From Brevibacillus brevis (GTDB taxonomy: Bacteria > Bacillota > Bacilli > Brevibacillales > Brevibacillaceae): a stretch of 64,000 bases of DNA. Below, one piece after another: positions 1-7,410 of the stretch (positions are counted from its first letter, which is position 1; the number at the start of each line of letters is the position of its first letter). The stretch lies in NCBI RefSeq assembly GCF_001039275.2, contig NZ_CP030117.1:4877501-4941500 (forward strand), given 5' to 3'. The notes under the pieces were generated by a model that ran no database searches, was not told where the DNA came from, and was given only the letters and a program-made list of their open reading frames with translations. Position numbers and translations under genes: made by a program.

Positions 1-35
1 CATCTGGATTGCGGTTCGTCTTTTTCGTGCCACAT
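1..35 (-). CDS. 5' end of an unidentified gene (partial, cut by window edge)
   Basis: A good ribosome binding site (AGGAG, 7-nt spacer) precedes an ATG at 35 on the minus strand, giving the first eleven residues MWHEKDEPQSR before the window ends. The peptide is too short to assign. The strength of the start signal and the lack of any other gene in 36-240 support a real start codon, with its promoter in the 36-240 interval, where nothing else is recognised. Confidence 0.5.
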   Translation of the reverse strand, partial: MWHEKDEPQSR

Positions 36-201
36 GGTTCCACTCCTGACATTATCACGTAAGCAAAATCCGCACATACACTACCATGTTTTGGTCGAAA
101 AGAAAACCCCTATTTCATTATCCCTCTTATGTAAGATTTACGCTTCCCCCAGAAACATGCACACGCAAACCCTGAGCTGGATAAGATATAGAAAGAAAAA
201 G

Positions 202-230
202 TTGACTACACACAAAATAAAAAGGATAAT
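202..230 (+). promoter_or_regulatory. Sigma-A-type promoter of the short Fur-like gene
   Basis: TTGACT at 202-207 and GATAAT at 225-230 are separated by 17 bp, close to the sigma-A consensus. It lies about 45 bp upstream of the Fur-like start codon and just upstream of a Per-box-like site. Confidence 0.6.
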
Positions 231-237
231 TATAATA

Positions 238-252
238 TAGTAATTATTATAA
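238..252 (-). promoter_or_regulatory. Per/Fur-box-like operator
   Basis: Read on the minus strand the 15-mer is TTATAATAATTACTA, a 13/15 match to the PerR box TTATAATNATTATAA. The octamer ATTATAAT occurs twice in direct orientation (229-236 and 246-253), 17 bp apart. The position just after the promoter and before the gene for a Fur-family DNA-binding domain suggests autoregulation or control by PerR/Fur; that is inference. Confidence 0.5.
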
Positions 253-274
253 TCTAAGAACGAGGTGACCTGTA

Positions 275-571
275 ATGGACCATCATATTGTCAGCGTCAC
301 ACAACAAGTAAAGCATCTAGGAAAAAGATTAACCATCCAAAGAAGAGCCGTACTCCTTTTTATGCTTACCACTCGGAAATACTATACAGCCAAAGACGTA
401 TACCATGCTTTGAAAAACGAGATGCCAAACATCACACTCTCAACCGTCTACACCAGCTTGCGCTTTTTCGTGAAAATGGGGATTCTCAAGGAGCATGTTC
501 ACCACGACTCCCCCAATCAATTTGAATGTGTGGTTGCGATGGACGACATTCAGTTGCCAGAAGTCATTTGA
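275..571 (+). CDS. Short Fur-family protein, DNA-binding domain only
   Basis: This 98-residue protein matches the N-terminal winged helix of Fur/PerR/Zur proteins: residues 15-75 contain the pattern RLTIQRRAVL, YTAKDVYHAL and STVYTSLRFFVKMGIL. Normal family members are about 140-150 residues with a C-terminal dimerisation and metal-binding half containing CxxC motifs; here the chain stops soon after the wing and a terminator follows about 20 bp later, so the truncation is at gene level and not a visible frameshift. The ATG has a GAGGTGA ribosome binding site. It might bind Per/Fur boxes without metal sensing, or be a decaying gene. Family is clear; function is uncertain. Confidence 0.75.
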   Translation: MDHHIVSVTQQVKHLGKRLTIQRRAVLLFMLTTRKYYTAKDVYHALKNEMPNITLSTVYTSLRFFVKMGILKEHVHHDSPNQFECVVAMDDIQLPEVI

Positions 572-587
572 TTCCTTTTCCTCAACG

Positions 588-619
588 CAAAAAACTCCTG
601 ATGATTTCAGGAGTTTTTT
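588..619. terminator. Bidirectional terminator
   Basis: Stem ACTCCTGA/TCAGGAGT flanked by A6 and T6 runs, so it can end both the Fur-like gene (+) and the aldo/keto reductase gene (-). Confidence 0.85.
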
Positions 620-634
620 GTATGCGGTCAGCTA

Positions 635-1477
635 TTAAAAATCAAAGTTATCCGGGTCTGGACCAACTCGGTGATTTTGGTTCAACGCATGAATCGTTTC
701 CATGTCTTCTTTCGACAGTTCGAAATCAAATACAGATGCATTCTCAACGATTCGATGCTCTTTTGTCGACTTTGGAATGGTCACGACGCCATTTTGCAAA
801 TCCCAGCGTATAATGACTTGGGCAATGGACTTCCCGTATTTTTCTGCAATTCCTTTTAGTTCTGGATTGTCCAATAGCTGTCCTTGCATAAGCGGAGACC
901 AAGCTTCAAATTGAATCCCTTGCTCCTGGCAATAGGCACGCAGTTCATCCTGGGACAGGCGCGGATGGAATTCCACTTGGTTTACCATCGGCTTAATCTC
1001 AGCGTCTTTAAGCAGTTCCTCTAAATGATGAACATGGAAATTGCTTACCCCGATAGCTTTTACCAACCCTTTTTTGTACAGCGTCTCCAATGCTCTCCAT
1101 GCTTCTTTGAACTTTCCTTCTACCGGCCAGTGAATGAGGTACAAGTCCAGGTATTCCAGCCCAAGTTTTTTCAGGCTCGTCTCATATGCATTCAATGTGG
1201 ACTCGTATCCCAAATCCGCATTCCATACTTTCGAGGTAACAAAAAGATCTTCTCGCGTGATACCCGCTTCCTGCAAACCTGCACGAATTCCACGGCCAAC
1301 GCCTTCCTCGTTGTTATAAATAGCGGCTGTGTCGATACTGCGGTAGCCGTGCTTGATTGCTGTTTTTACAGCTAGCTCGAGCTCCTGACCTTCCTCTACT
1401 TTAAAAACACCCAGACCCACCCACGGCATTTTTACCCCGTTGTACAGCGTAGTCGTATCTTGCAAATGTTTTGGCAT
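635..1477 (-). CDS. Aldo/keto reductase (YvgN/YtbE-like)
   Basis: A 280-residue, single-domain TIM-barrel NADPH-dependent reductase of the AKR5 type that reduces aldehydes such as glyoxals. The catalytic tetrad is visible as Asp49, Tyr54, Lys83 and His116 (contexts YRSIDTAAIY, VTSKVW, LIHWPV), and the cofactor loop IPKSTKEHRI lies near residue 235. The start has an upstream GGAGGAG. It is divergent from an HxlR-type regulator 174 bp away, an arrangement common where the regulator controls the oxidoreductase in response to electrophiles. The natural substrate cannot be read from sequence. Confidence 0.93.
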   Translation of the reverse strand: MPKHLQDTTTLYNGVKMPWVGLGVFKVEEGQELELAVKTAIKHGYRSIDTAAIYNNEEGVGRGIRAGLQEAGITREDLFVTSKVWNADLGYESTLNAYETSLKKLGLEYLDLYLIHWPVEGKFKEAWRALETLYKKGLVKAIGVSNFHVHHLEELLKDAEIKPMVNQVEFHPRLSQDELRAYCQEQGIQFEAWSPLMQGQLLDNPELKGIAEKYGKSIAQVIIRWDLQNGVVTIPKSTKEHRIVENASVFDFELSKEDMETIHALNQNHRVGPDPDNFDF

Positions 1478-1607
1478 AACTTGTCTCCTCCATCCTTGTT
1501 CTCTATGTTAGTATGACTGTTTTCAGCCACCTAATGTGCTTCATGTCGTTTGACAAGTGTTATTATGAGATAGACTAACGAAAAGTAAAAGTACGCACTT
1601 TTTTGTG

Positions 1608-1633
1608 TGATAGGCACCAAAAAGTACCTATCA
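1608..1633. promoter_or_regulatory. Inverted repeat, candidate HxlR operator
   Basis: TGATAGG (1608-1614) and CCTATCA (1627-1633) form a perfect 7-bp inverted repeat with a 12-bp spacer, ending about 18 bp before the HxlR start. AAAAGTAC also occurs twice nearby (1587-1594 and 1620-1627). Regulators of this family bind inverted repeats in such divergent regions; assignment here is inference. Confidence 0.45.
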
Positions 1634-1651
1634 TTCAGGAGGAAATCAACA

Positions 1652-2011
1652 ATGAAGAAGAAGTATAACATTTCAGTGGAAGCTACACTTGAGGTCATCG
1701 GCGGTAAGTGGAAATGCGTTATTTTGTGTCACCTGACTCACGGAAAAAAACGTACAAGTGAGTTGAAACGACTAATGCCCGGCATTACACAGAAAATGCT
1801 GACACAGCAACTCAGAGAGCTTGAAGACGATGGCATCATCAACCGGATTATTTACAATCAGGTTCCGCCAAAAGTAGAGTATGAGCTCAGCGAGTACGGC
1901 TGGAGCTTGAAAAGTATTCTCGATTCACTCTGCTTATGGGGCGAAAAGCATATCATTAAGGAATACGGTGACAAGTATGCTGTATTGGAAGAAAGTATCT
2001 TAAATCAATAA
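1652..2011 (+). CDS. HxlR-family transcriptional regulator
   Basis: A 119-residue winged-helix MarR-like repressor with the family signature IGGKWKCVILCHL at residues 16-28, the recognition helix around GITQKMLTQQLRELEDDGII and the wing YNQVPPKVEYELSEYG. Members such as YodB and HypR sense electrophiles or disulfide stress through N-terminal cysteines; this protein has Cys22 and Cys26 at the start of the DNA-binding domain, which could serve that role (inference). The ATG at 1652 is preferred over an upstream in-frame start because AGGAGG precedes it by 8 nt. The divergent aldo/keto reductase is the probable target. Confidence 0.9.
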   Translation: MKKKYNISVEATLEVIGGKWKCVILCHLTHGKKRTSELKRLMPGITQKMLTQQLRELEDDGIINRIIYNQVPPKVEYELSEYGWSLKSILDSLCLWGEKHIIKEYGDKYAVLEESILNQ

Positions 2012-2026
2012 TTAGAACGGGAGTAG

Positions 2027-2104
2027 GCAAATAAGGCAAAAGAGTTGGGCATTGCAATTATCGCCTATTCTCTACTTGAGCAAGGGATTCCAAGCAAGTT
2101 TTAG
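2027..2104 (+). pseudogene. Remnant of an aldo/keto reductase
   Basis: Open codons between two stops encode AKELGIAIIAYSLLEQG followed by a few residues and TAG. This resembles the conserved strand of AKR11/12-type reductases (usual form LGI-IIAYSPL-QG-L-GKF), with a Leu in place of the Pro and the LTG stretch missing. No start codon or ribosome binding site exists. It appears to be the scar of a deleted second reductase behind the HxlR gene. Resemblance was judged by eye only. Confidence 0.45.
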
Positions 2105-2118
2105 CCATAAACAAATGA

Positions 2119-2143
2119 AAAAGCTGCCGATCTAATCGACAGC
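2119..2143 (-). terminator. Terminator of the serine hydrolase gene
   Basis: On the minus strand GCTGTCGA and TCGGCAGC pair around a 5-nt loop and are followed by TTTTTC; the stem overlaps the stop codon of the 2132-2968 gene. Confidence 0.7.
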
Positions 2144-2968
2144 CAGAATGGCGAAGTCATACACAGCTCTTCCCAGTAATCCTAGTGTGTTCAGAGCGGA
2201 TTGAGCGGTTACCTCTTTGGATAAGGCCGTAATGGAAAAGCAGCGATTGTTCGTATACAGCAAGCCTACATCATGCTGTCTGCCGGTATCCCAGCCCGAT
2301 TTACACGGCAGCTCCCATGCAGGATAATTGGATTCTTCCTCATTTGGCAATTGGGACGGCAGACCATTACGGACTTGCTGCTTTTTCATAATAGCGATCA
2401 TCTCTTTGCAGGCATGCTCAGACAGATAACTGCCCGTTGCCAAATGACCCAGCATACTCGCAACATTCCCAGCGGTTATCGTATTGTTTTCTGTGACATC
2501 GAGTGGATAAATCATGAGTTTGCGTGAATAACAGCTTTGGCGCATTCCCAAATCAATCATGGTCTGATCAATCTGCGCTTTTCCTACCAAATCAATCAGC
2601 ATATTGGTCGCCGTATTGTCGCTCTGAATAATCATGAGGGTCACCAAGTCGCGAATCGTTAGCTTCAAGCCTGGAGATAGCGCGTGCAAAATCCCAGATC
2701 CCCCCACCAGTTCCTCTTGGCGTAGAACAAGCTGATCATCCAATCGAAAATGCCCCTGCTCACTTGCCGCGAAAACGGCTGCCATGATCGGCACTTTGAT
2801 TACACTCTCCGCAATAAACCGCTCGTTCGGTACATGTTCAAAACGGATTCCTTTAGCTACGCCTTGTTCCTCTACAACGACGCCCCAAGTCCCCTCCGCT
2901 TGTCCGATAATGGTCGACAACCTTTTTTCCAGCTCCACAGCTTTTCTTCCCTTCTCCTGTTGGCTCAT
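2132..2968 (-). CDS. Class A beta-lactamase-like serine hydrolase
   Basis: A 278-residue protein with the penicillin-recognising signature set: Ser55-Val-Ile-Lys58 (SxxK), Ser116-Asp-Asn118 (SDN) and Lys223-Ser-Gly225 (K-S/T-G). The ExxLN element that carries the deacylating Glu166 of true class A beta-lactamases is not evident. No signal peptide is present, so the protein should be cytoplasmic; a peptidase or esterase role is more likely than drug resistance. The ATG at 2968 is chosen because AAGGAAG precedes it, while the upstream in-frame ATG lacks a site. A related protein is encoded at 54541-55431. Confidence 0.82.
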   Translation of the reverse strand: MSQQEKGRKAVELEKRLSTIIGQAEGTWGVVVEEQGVAKGIRFEHVPNERFIAESVIKVPIMAAVFAASEQGHFRLDDQLVLRQEELVGGSGILHALSPGLKLTIRDLVTLMIIQSDNTATNMLIDLVGKAQIDQTMIDLGMRQSCYSRKLMIYPLDVTENNTITAGNVASMLGHLATGSYLSEHACKEMIAIMKKQQVRNGLPSQLPNEEESNYPAWELPCKSGWDTGRQHDVGLLYTNNRCFSITALSKEVTAQSALNTLGLLGRAVYDFAILAVD

Positions 2969-3105
2969 CGTTTCTTGTCGCTTCCTTTTTATCATACTAT
3001 TCCGAAAACGAATCAGACAAGAGACCGCACCTTCTTACTTTTCGTTTATCCATCCTGAACTTGGAAATAATACGTAAGATAAACCTACGGACAAGGTGAG
3101 GCATC

Positions 3106-4218
3106 ATGCAGAACTCCGATAAGATTGGCAGCCGTCAATTCGTCATCCTCGTAACATTCATCACCATAGGAGATTCCATCCTGATCTTACCTACCGTACC
3201 TGCGACTGAAGCAAGTCACGATGGGTGGCTATCAGGATTGATCGGCATGGTACTGGGACTAGCCATCGTATACTTGTTTTGTGTAGTCGGTCGTATCTAC
3301 CCCGAACAAACGCTGATTGAAAAGAACAAGCTCATATTTGGACGTTGGCTCGGCACGTTCTTTTCACTCTTCTTTTTGGGAGCTATATTACTCAACGGCG
3401 CTGTCTATATACGGACGATTGGGGATTTCATGACCACGCACATTATGAAGCAAACACCCATCCATGCTGTCATGTTTTTATTCGTTGCCTGTGCAATATT
3501 CGCTGTTCGATTAGGACTTGAAGCTTTTGCACGGACCAGCGAAATTTTTTTCCTCTGGTTTGTCTTTACATTCGTTATGTTTTTTCTTTTGTTAAGCCCT
3601 CAGTTCGAATTCAAAAACCTTCTCCCCTTCTTGGAAAATGGCATAAAGCCCGTCATAAGAGGAGTATTTGCAGTCACGGCTTTTCCCTTTTCTGAGCTGG
3701 TTATTTTTCTCATGATTACTCCACTCCTCGATGCAAAACATAAACTCACATCTGCTTTTTTGCGTGGAGCCATTTACGGTAGTGTCTGTCTGCTTGCCGT
3801 CATTTTCTTATCGCTTTTGGTGCTCGGCCCGGAATTGGTTTCCCGTGAGACCTTTCCGAGCTACTCCCTCGCCAAACGAATCCATGTAGGGGAGTTCTTT
3901 CAAAGGCAGGAAGCGATGATGGCTCTCATGTGGTTTGTCTCCATTTATTTCAAAGTTGTACTGTATATGTATGGTTTCTGCGTGGGGATCAAGCAGCTTT
4001 TCCATTTACAGGAGCATCAGTCACTCACCTTACCCATTTGCGTCTTATATGTCGCCATTGCGATTATCATCGTTCCAAACGGAGCTTTCTTATACGAAAC
4101 GTATACGTACTGGCCATTTTTTGATTTAACAAAAGGGTTCTTGTATCCGATGATTCTCATCGTCGGTTACTGGATACGGAAGCGAATGAACAACAAGCCG
4201 GCTACCCTGACGAAGTAA
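3106..4218 (+). CDS. Spore germination permease, GerAB/YndE type
   Basis: A 370-residue integral membrane protein with about ten hydrophobic segments and the family start DKIGSRQFVILVTFITIGDSILILP. GerAB-type proteins belong to the APC superfamily and form the nutrient-sensing channel of inner-spore-membrane germinant receptors, together with GerAA and GerAC subunits. Neither partner gene is next to it (neighbours are a serine hydrolase and cutC), so it is an orphan B subunit that may work with receptors encoded elsewhere. AAGGTGAGG gives a good ribosome binding site. Expression in the forespore would be expected but no sporulation promoter was identified. Confidence 0.9.
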   Translation: MQNSDKIGSRQFVILVTFITIGDSILILPTVPATEASHDGWLSGLIGMVLGLAIVYLFCVVGRIYPEQTLIEKNKLIFGRWLGTFFSLFFLGAILLNGAVYIRTIGDFMTTHIMKQTPIHAVMFLFVACAIFAVRLGLEAFARTSEIFFLWFVFTFVMFFLLLSPQFEFKNLLPFLENGIKPVIRGVFAVTAFPFSELVIFLMITPLLDAKHKLTSAFLRGAIYGSVCLLAVIFLSLLVLGPELVSRETFPSYSLAKRIHVGEFFQRQEAMMALMWFVSIYFKVVLYMYGFCVGIKQLFHLQEHQSLTLPICVLYVAIAIIIVPNGAFLYETYTYWPFFDLTKGFLYPMILIVGYWIRKRMNNKPATLTK

Positions 4219-4231
4219 GGTATCGGCTTGT
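4192..4231. terminator. Hairpin between convergent genes
   Basis: AACAAGCCG (4192-4200) pairs with CGGCTTGTT (4223-4231), spanning the stop codon of the germination gene. No strong T run follows, so termination strength is unclear. Confidence 0.4.
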
Positions 4232-4238
4232 TCTATGC

Positions 4239-4919
4239 TTATAGTAGTCGTTTGATGGCTGCCACACGCTCTGCATCGACGTATCGAAGAGCCTGTCCTT
4301 CTTCTCGTACTGCCGATCCAAAATGAACTTCTTTGACACCCGTACGTTTCACGAGGTCTCCCACGTTAGCCAGCGACAATCCGCTTCCTGCCAAAATCGT
4401 GAGCTGCGTGTTCTCTGTCAGCTTGACGAGCTGCTCGATGCAAGCAGCTCCCTCGATGGCGGTTTTTTGCCCCCCAGAAGTAAGAATGGTGCGCACTTGG
4501 GGATATTCCAGGAGAATACGCGCTGCTTCGATTTGATCCACAGCATCATCAAAAGCCCGATGGAATGTCACATTTAAAGCACCTGACTCACCAAGTAATA
4601 GCTCCAATCCCCGCTGATCGAGCGTATTTTCTGGAGTCAGCATGCCAAAAACGACACCTGCTGCCCCAAGCTCACGGATGACACGTACATCCTGCCGCAT
4701 GACCGCCAGTTCTTCTGCTGTATAGGAGAATGATTGGCTATGCGGTCGCACCATGACGTTTACCGGGATGGAAACCGCCTTGACCACTGCCTCAATCAAT
4801 CCCCAGCTCGGGGTAATGCCTCCCTCCAAAATTCCCGAGATGAGCTCCAGCCTGTCAGCTCCGCCCTGCTCTGCACGTTTTGCATCCTCAACTGAAGTCG
4901 CAATCACTTCCACTAGCAT
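4239..4919 (-). CDS. cutC: CutC family protein
   Basis: A 226-residue TIM-barrel protein with the CutC signatures VEVIATSVEDAKRAEQGGADRLEL at the start, then IPVNVMVRPHSQSF around residue 55 and FHRAFDD near residue 120. CutC was named for copper homeostasis in E. coli, but that assignment has been questioned and the biochemical activity is not settled. A strong GGAGGGG site precedes the ATG. The gene lies 18 bp after the stop of the asparaginase-II gene on the same strand, so the two probably form one transcript. Confidence 0.92.
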   Translation of the reverse strand: MLVEVIATSVEDAKRAEQGGADRLELISGILEGGITPSWGLIEAVVKAVSIPVNVMVRPHSQSFSYTAEELAVMRQDVRVIRELGAAGVVFGMLTPENTLDQRGLELLLGESGALNVTFHRAFDDAVDQIEAARILLEYPQVRTILTSGGQKTAIEGAACIEQLVKLTENTQLTILAGSGLSLANVGDLVKRTGVKEVHFGSAVREEGQALRYVDAERVAAIKRLL

Positions 4920-4937
4920 GATGCTTCCCCTCCGTTT

Positions 4938-5945
4938 TTAGCATTTGTTCAAAACAAAAACTGGTCGTTTCTCCCCTACCACCAACTGATTGTCGTTTTT
5001 AATAGCTTTTGGTGCCAGTGCATGCAGTCGGTCGATGGTTTCCTGATTATCATACTGAATCTGCTCCAAGATCGATGCGATAATAAGCGGCCATACTAAT
5101 TCCGAACCATTCAGTACCTTAAGCGCGAAGCTGAGTCTCTCCTTTTTCAAAGCAAAGCCATATACGCCCATCGCCCCGCCTTTAGCAATTATATTTTCGT
5201 CCATTAAAAGTGCTGTGCAGATGAAGTTGTGGCTGGCAATGATCTCGGGACTACTCGTCATCCACCCTGTCACACTCTCTACTGCCTCACGCGTCGTGCG
5301 ATCCTCGATCAGGTCCGGGCAAGCGAGCTTTAGATAGGCGATCGCCAGGTTCTTGAGTGGCAACGCAAAAACCGGGAAGCCACAGCCGTCGACACTTAGC
5401 TGAACCTGCTCTTTTGGATAGTCAGCCAGGTTGGCAAACACCTCCAATGCCTCCTGTTGCGCTGGATGCTCTGCCTTGTAGTAATCATGAGTGGAATATC
5501 CTTGATCCTTTGACAGCGCCAAGTATCCCAAATGCTTTCCCGCACAGTTATGAAAGAGTCTGCGTTTTTCTATGCCTTGGGACAGGCAAGCGAACTTCGG
5601 CTCCTCGTTGAGCGGATAAGTCGGGCAAGTAAGCAATTCGTCCTCCCGAATGCCGGTCTTTCGTAAAATCGACTCCAAGCCTTCCATATGATAGACTTCA
5701 CCACGATGTGAGGCCGCAAAAAGTGCTGCTTCGCTGCTGTTCAGTCCGAATTTTTCATCAATTTTACGCTTGGCGATGGGAATGGCTTGAAAGGGCTTAG
5801 CTGCGGAGCGCAATAAGGTGATATGGTTCTCATCACCTGCCTGATAAGCCACCTCTCCTTTTTCATTCACGCCGCACACGATGCCGTTATGTACGTTCTC
5901 CAGAATGCCGCCGCGATATTCTTCCACGAAAGGGACATCTCTCAT
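4938..5945 (-). CDS. L-asparaginase II family protein (PF06089 type)
   Basis: A 335-residue protein of the Rhizobium-type asparaginase family, unrelated to the E. coli enzymes. Landmarks are EEYRGGILENVHNGIVCGV at the N terminus, RSAAKPFQAIP (residues 47-57), a central HNCAGKHLG and VDGCGFPVFALPL. Conserved Cys and Ser/Lys residues in these motifs fit the active site known for the family, which hydrolyses L-asparagine to aspartate and ammonia. The reading frame is open for 58 codons upstream, but the start at 5945 is chosen because GGGTGA precedes it and family homology begins there. Confidence 0.83.
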   Translation of the reverse strand: MRDVPFVEEYRGGILENVHNGIVCGVNEKGEVAYQAGDENHITLLRSAAKPFQAIPIAKRKIDEKFGLNSSEAALFAASHRGEVYHMEGLESILRKTGIREDELLTCPTYPLNEEPKFACLSQGIEKRRLFHNCAGKHLGYLALSKDQGYSTHDYYKAEHPAQQEALEVFANLADYPKEQVQLSVDGCGFPVFALPLKNLAIAYLKLACPDLIEDRTTREAVESVTGWMTSSPEIIASHNFICTALLMDENIIAKGGAMGVYGFALKKERLSFALKVLNGSELVWPLIIASILEQIQYDNQETIDRLHALAPKAIKNDNQLVVGEKRPVFVLNKC

Positions 5946-6061
5946 CAAAATCACCCGCTCCACTCCATGTTGATCGATTATGAAAAAAACACTAGCAGTA
6001 GCACCTCCATCCGTCAATCTTTTTCCAAGTGATAATCCCCCCACTTTGGCGCTGATTGTTG

Positions 6062-6067
6062 TATAAT
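6062..6067 (+). promoter_or_regulatory. Probable -10 box of the que operon
   Basis: TATAAT lies about 55 bp before the preQ1 aptamer; a matching -35 hexamer is poor, so only the -10 is called. Confidence 0.4.
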
Positions 6068-6119
6068 GTCTCAAGGTGCCCATTTGGGTTCCACAAATAA
6101 GAAATCCGTGCATCTGCAC

Positions 6120-6198
6120 GGGAGAGGTTCGCGAACTCCCTCTATAAAAAACTAAGCCGGATAACAGTACCTTTCTTTGGTATTGTTATTGTTTTTTT
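6120..6198 (+). ncRNA. preQ1-I riboswitch with terminator platform
   Basis: Positions 6122-6154 carry the class I aptamer: a GAGAGG-type 5' stem, a short loop, CCCTCTAT closing the stem, and the A-rich tail AAAAAACTAA that forms the pseudoknot. Immediately downstream ATAACAGTACC (6161-6171) pairs with GGTATTGTTAT (6179-6189, one G-U pair), followed by GTTTTTTT, an intrinsic terminator. This is the known OFF-switch layout in which preQ1 binding favours termination before the queuosine precursor genes. It lies 55 bp upstream of queC. Confidence 0.92.
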
Positions 6199-6253
6199 GC
6201 AGGAAAGTTCAAGAACTCTCTTTCTTCGATACTTCAAAAGGAGATGGAGAGCA

Positions 6254-6922
6254 ATGAAAAAGGAAAAAGCCGTTGTCGTCTTTAGCGGAGGTCAGGACAG
6301 CACTACCTGCCTGTTTTGGGCGAAAGAACAATTCGGCGAAGTAGAAACCCTCACGTTTGATTACGGGCAGCGACACAAGCTGGAGATCGAGTGCGCCCAG
6401 CAAATTGCCGCAGAACTCGGCGTAAAAAACTCCGTATTGGACATGAGCCTGTTAAACCAGCTCGCGCCCAATGCACTCACCCGCACAGATATTGATATTA
6501 CCCAGGAAGAAGGCCAATTGCCATCCACGTTCGTCGACGGACGCAACTTGTTGTTCCTTTCCTTTGCGGGCGTCTTCGCCAAGCAACGAGGAGCACGTCA
6601 CTTGGTTACCGGTGTATGCGAAACGGATTTTAGCGGATATCCCGACTGCCGTGACGCCTTTATCAAATCACTCAATGTGACATTGAATTTGTCGATGGAC
6701 TACCCGTTTGTGATTCACACGCCGCTTATGTGGCTGAACAAAGCACAAACGTGGAAGCTGGCGGACGATCTGGGTGCCTTCACCTATATTCGCGAAAATA
6801 CCCTCACCTGCTATAACGGCATCAAAGGGGACGGCTGTGGCGAATGCCCTGCCTGCCACCTGCGAAAAGCCGGACTGGACACGTATCTTTCCGAGAAAAA
6901 TCAACCTGGAGAAAAAGCCTGA
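6254..6922 (+). CDS. queC: 7-cyano-7-deazaguanine synthase QueC
   Basis: A 222-residue enzyme that converts 7-carboxy-7-deazaguanine to preQ0 using ATP and ammonia. The PP-loop SGGQDS is at residues 11-16, and four cysteines near the C terminus (186, 195, 198, 201; pattern C-x8-C-x2-C-x2-C) bind zinc. The ATG at 6254 has AGGAG 9 nt upstream; an earlier in-frame start would lie in the terminator loop region. First gene of the riboswitch-controlled queCDEF operon; its TGA overlaps the queD ATG. Confidence 0.97.
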   Translation: MKKEKAVVVFSGGQDSTTCLFWAKEQFGEVETLTFDYGQRHKLEIECAQQIAAELGVKNSVLDMSLLNQLAPNALTRTDIDITQEEGQLPSTFVDGRNLLFLSFAGVFAKQRGARHLVTGVCETDFSGYPDCRDAFIKSLNVTLNLSMDYPFVIHTPLMWLNKAQTWKLADDLGAFTYIRENTLTCYNGIKGDGCGECPACHLRKAGLDTYLSEKNQPGEKA

Positions 6923-7410
6923 TGAGTGCGAACTTTGATTTTCGTATCGTCGACCGCATGCAGGCACTGGGTACCCATATTCAAAAATCACAGCTTCGCT
7001 ACCATAACAAACGCGTTTTGGTAAGCAAGGAATTTACTTTTGACGCTGCACATCATCTGCACGCCTATGAAGGAAAGTGCAAAAACCTGCACGGCCATAC
7101 GTACACGGTCGTATTTGGCATCAGTGGCTTTCCAGACGAGATCGGACTCGTGATCGATTTCGGTGACATCAAGCAAATCTGGAAAGAGCACATCGAAATT
7201 TATTTGGATCATCGCTATCTGAATGAAATGCTCCCTCCGATGAATACCACCGCCGAAAACATGGTCGTGTGGATTTTCGAAGAGATGGAAAAACAATTGC
7301 AGTCAGATGCCTACCGTGACCGCTACGACGGCGCTCGGGTGGAGTTCGTTCGCCTGTTCGAGACACCGACCAGCTATGCAGAGGCAAGACGGGAGTGGAT
7401 GATGGAATGA
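6922..7410 (+). CDS. queD: 6-carboxytetrahydropterin synthase QueD
   Basis: A 162-residue PTPS-family enzyme that makes 6-carboxy-5,6,7,8-tetrahydropterin from dihydroneopterin triphosphate. Zinc ligands are His44/45, His57 and His59 (FDAAHHLH and NLHGHTY) and the catalytic Cys53 is in EGKCKNLHGH. The N-terminal extension of about 35 residues before the fold resembles that of Bacillus QueD. Its ATG overlaps the queC stop by one base, indicating translational coupling, and its own TGA overlaps the queE start. Confidence 0.96.
   Translation: MSANFDFRIVDRMQALGTHIQKSQLRYHNKRVLVSKEFTFDAAHHLHAYEGKCKNLHGHTYTVVFGISGFPDEIGLVIDFGDIKQIWKEHIEIYLDHRYLNEMLPPMNTTAENMVVWIFEEMEKQLQSDAYRDRYDGARVEFVRLFETPTSYAEARREWMME

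Noticed and set aside
571-813. Frameshifted C-terminal half of the Fur-like protein
   Set aside because: No frame after the stop encodes CxxC or HHHH-type Fur motifs, and a terminator follows at once.
2132-2968. Acquired beta-lactamase resistance gene
   Set aside because: No signal peptide and no evident Glu166 motif; composition resembles neighbouring genes and no mobile element is near.
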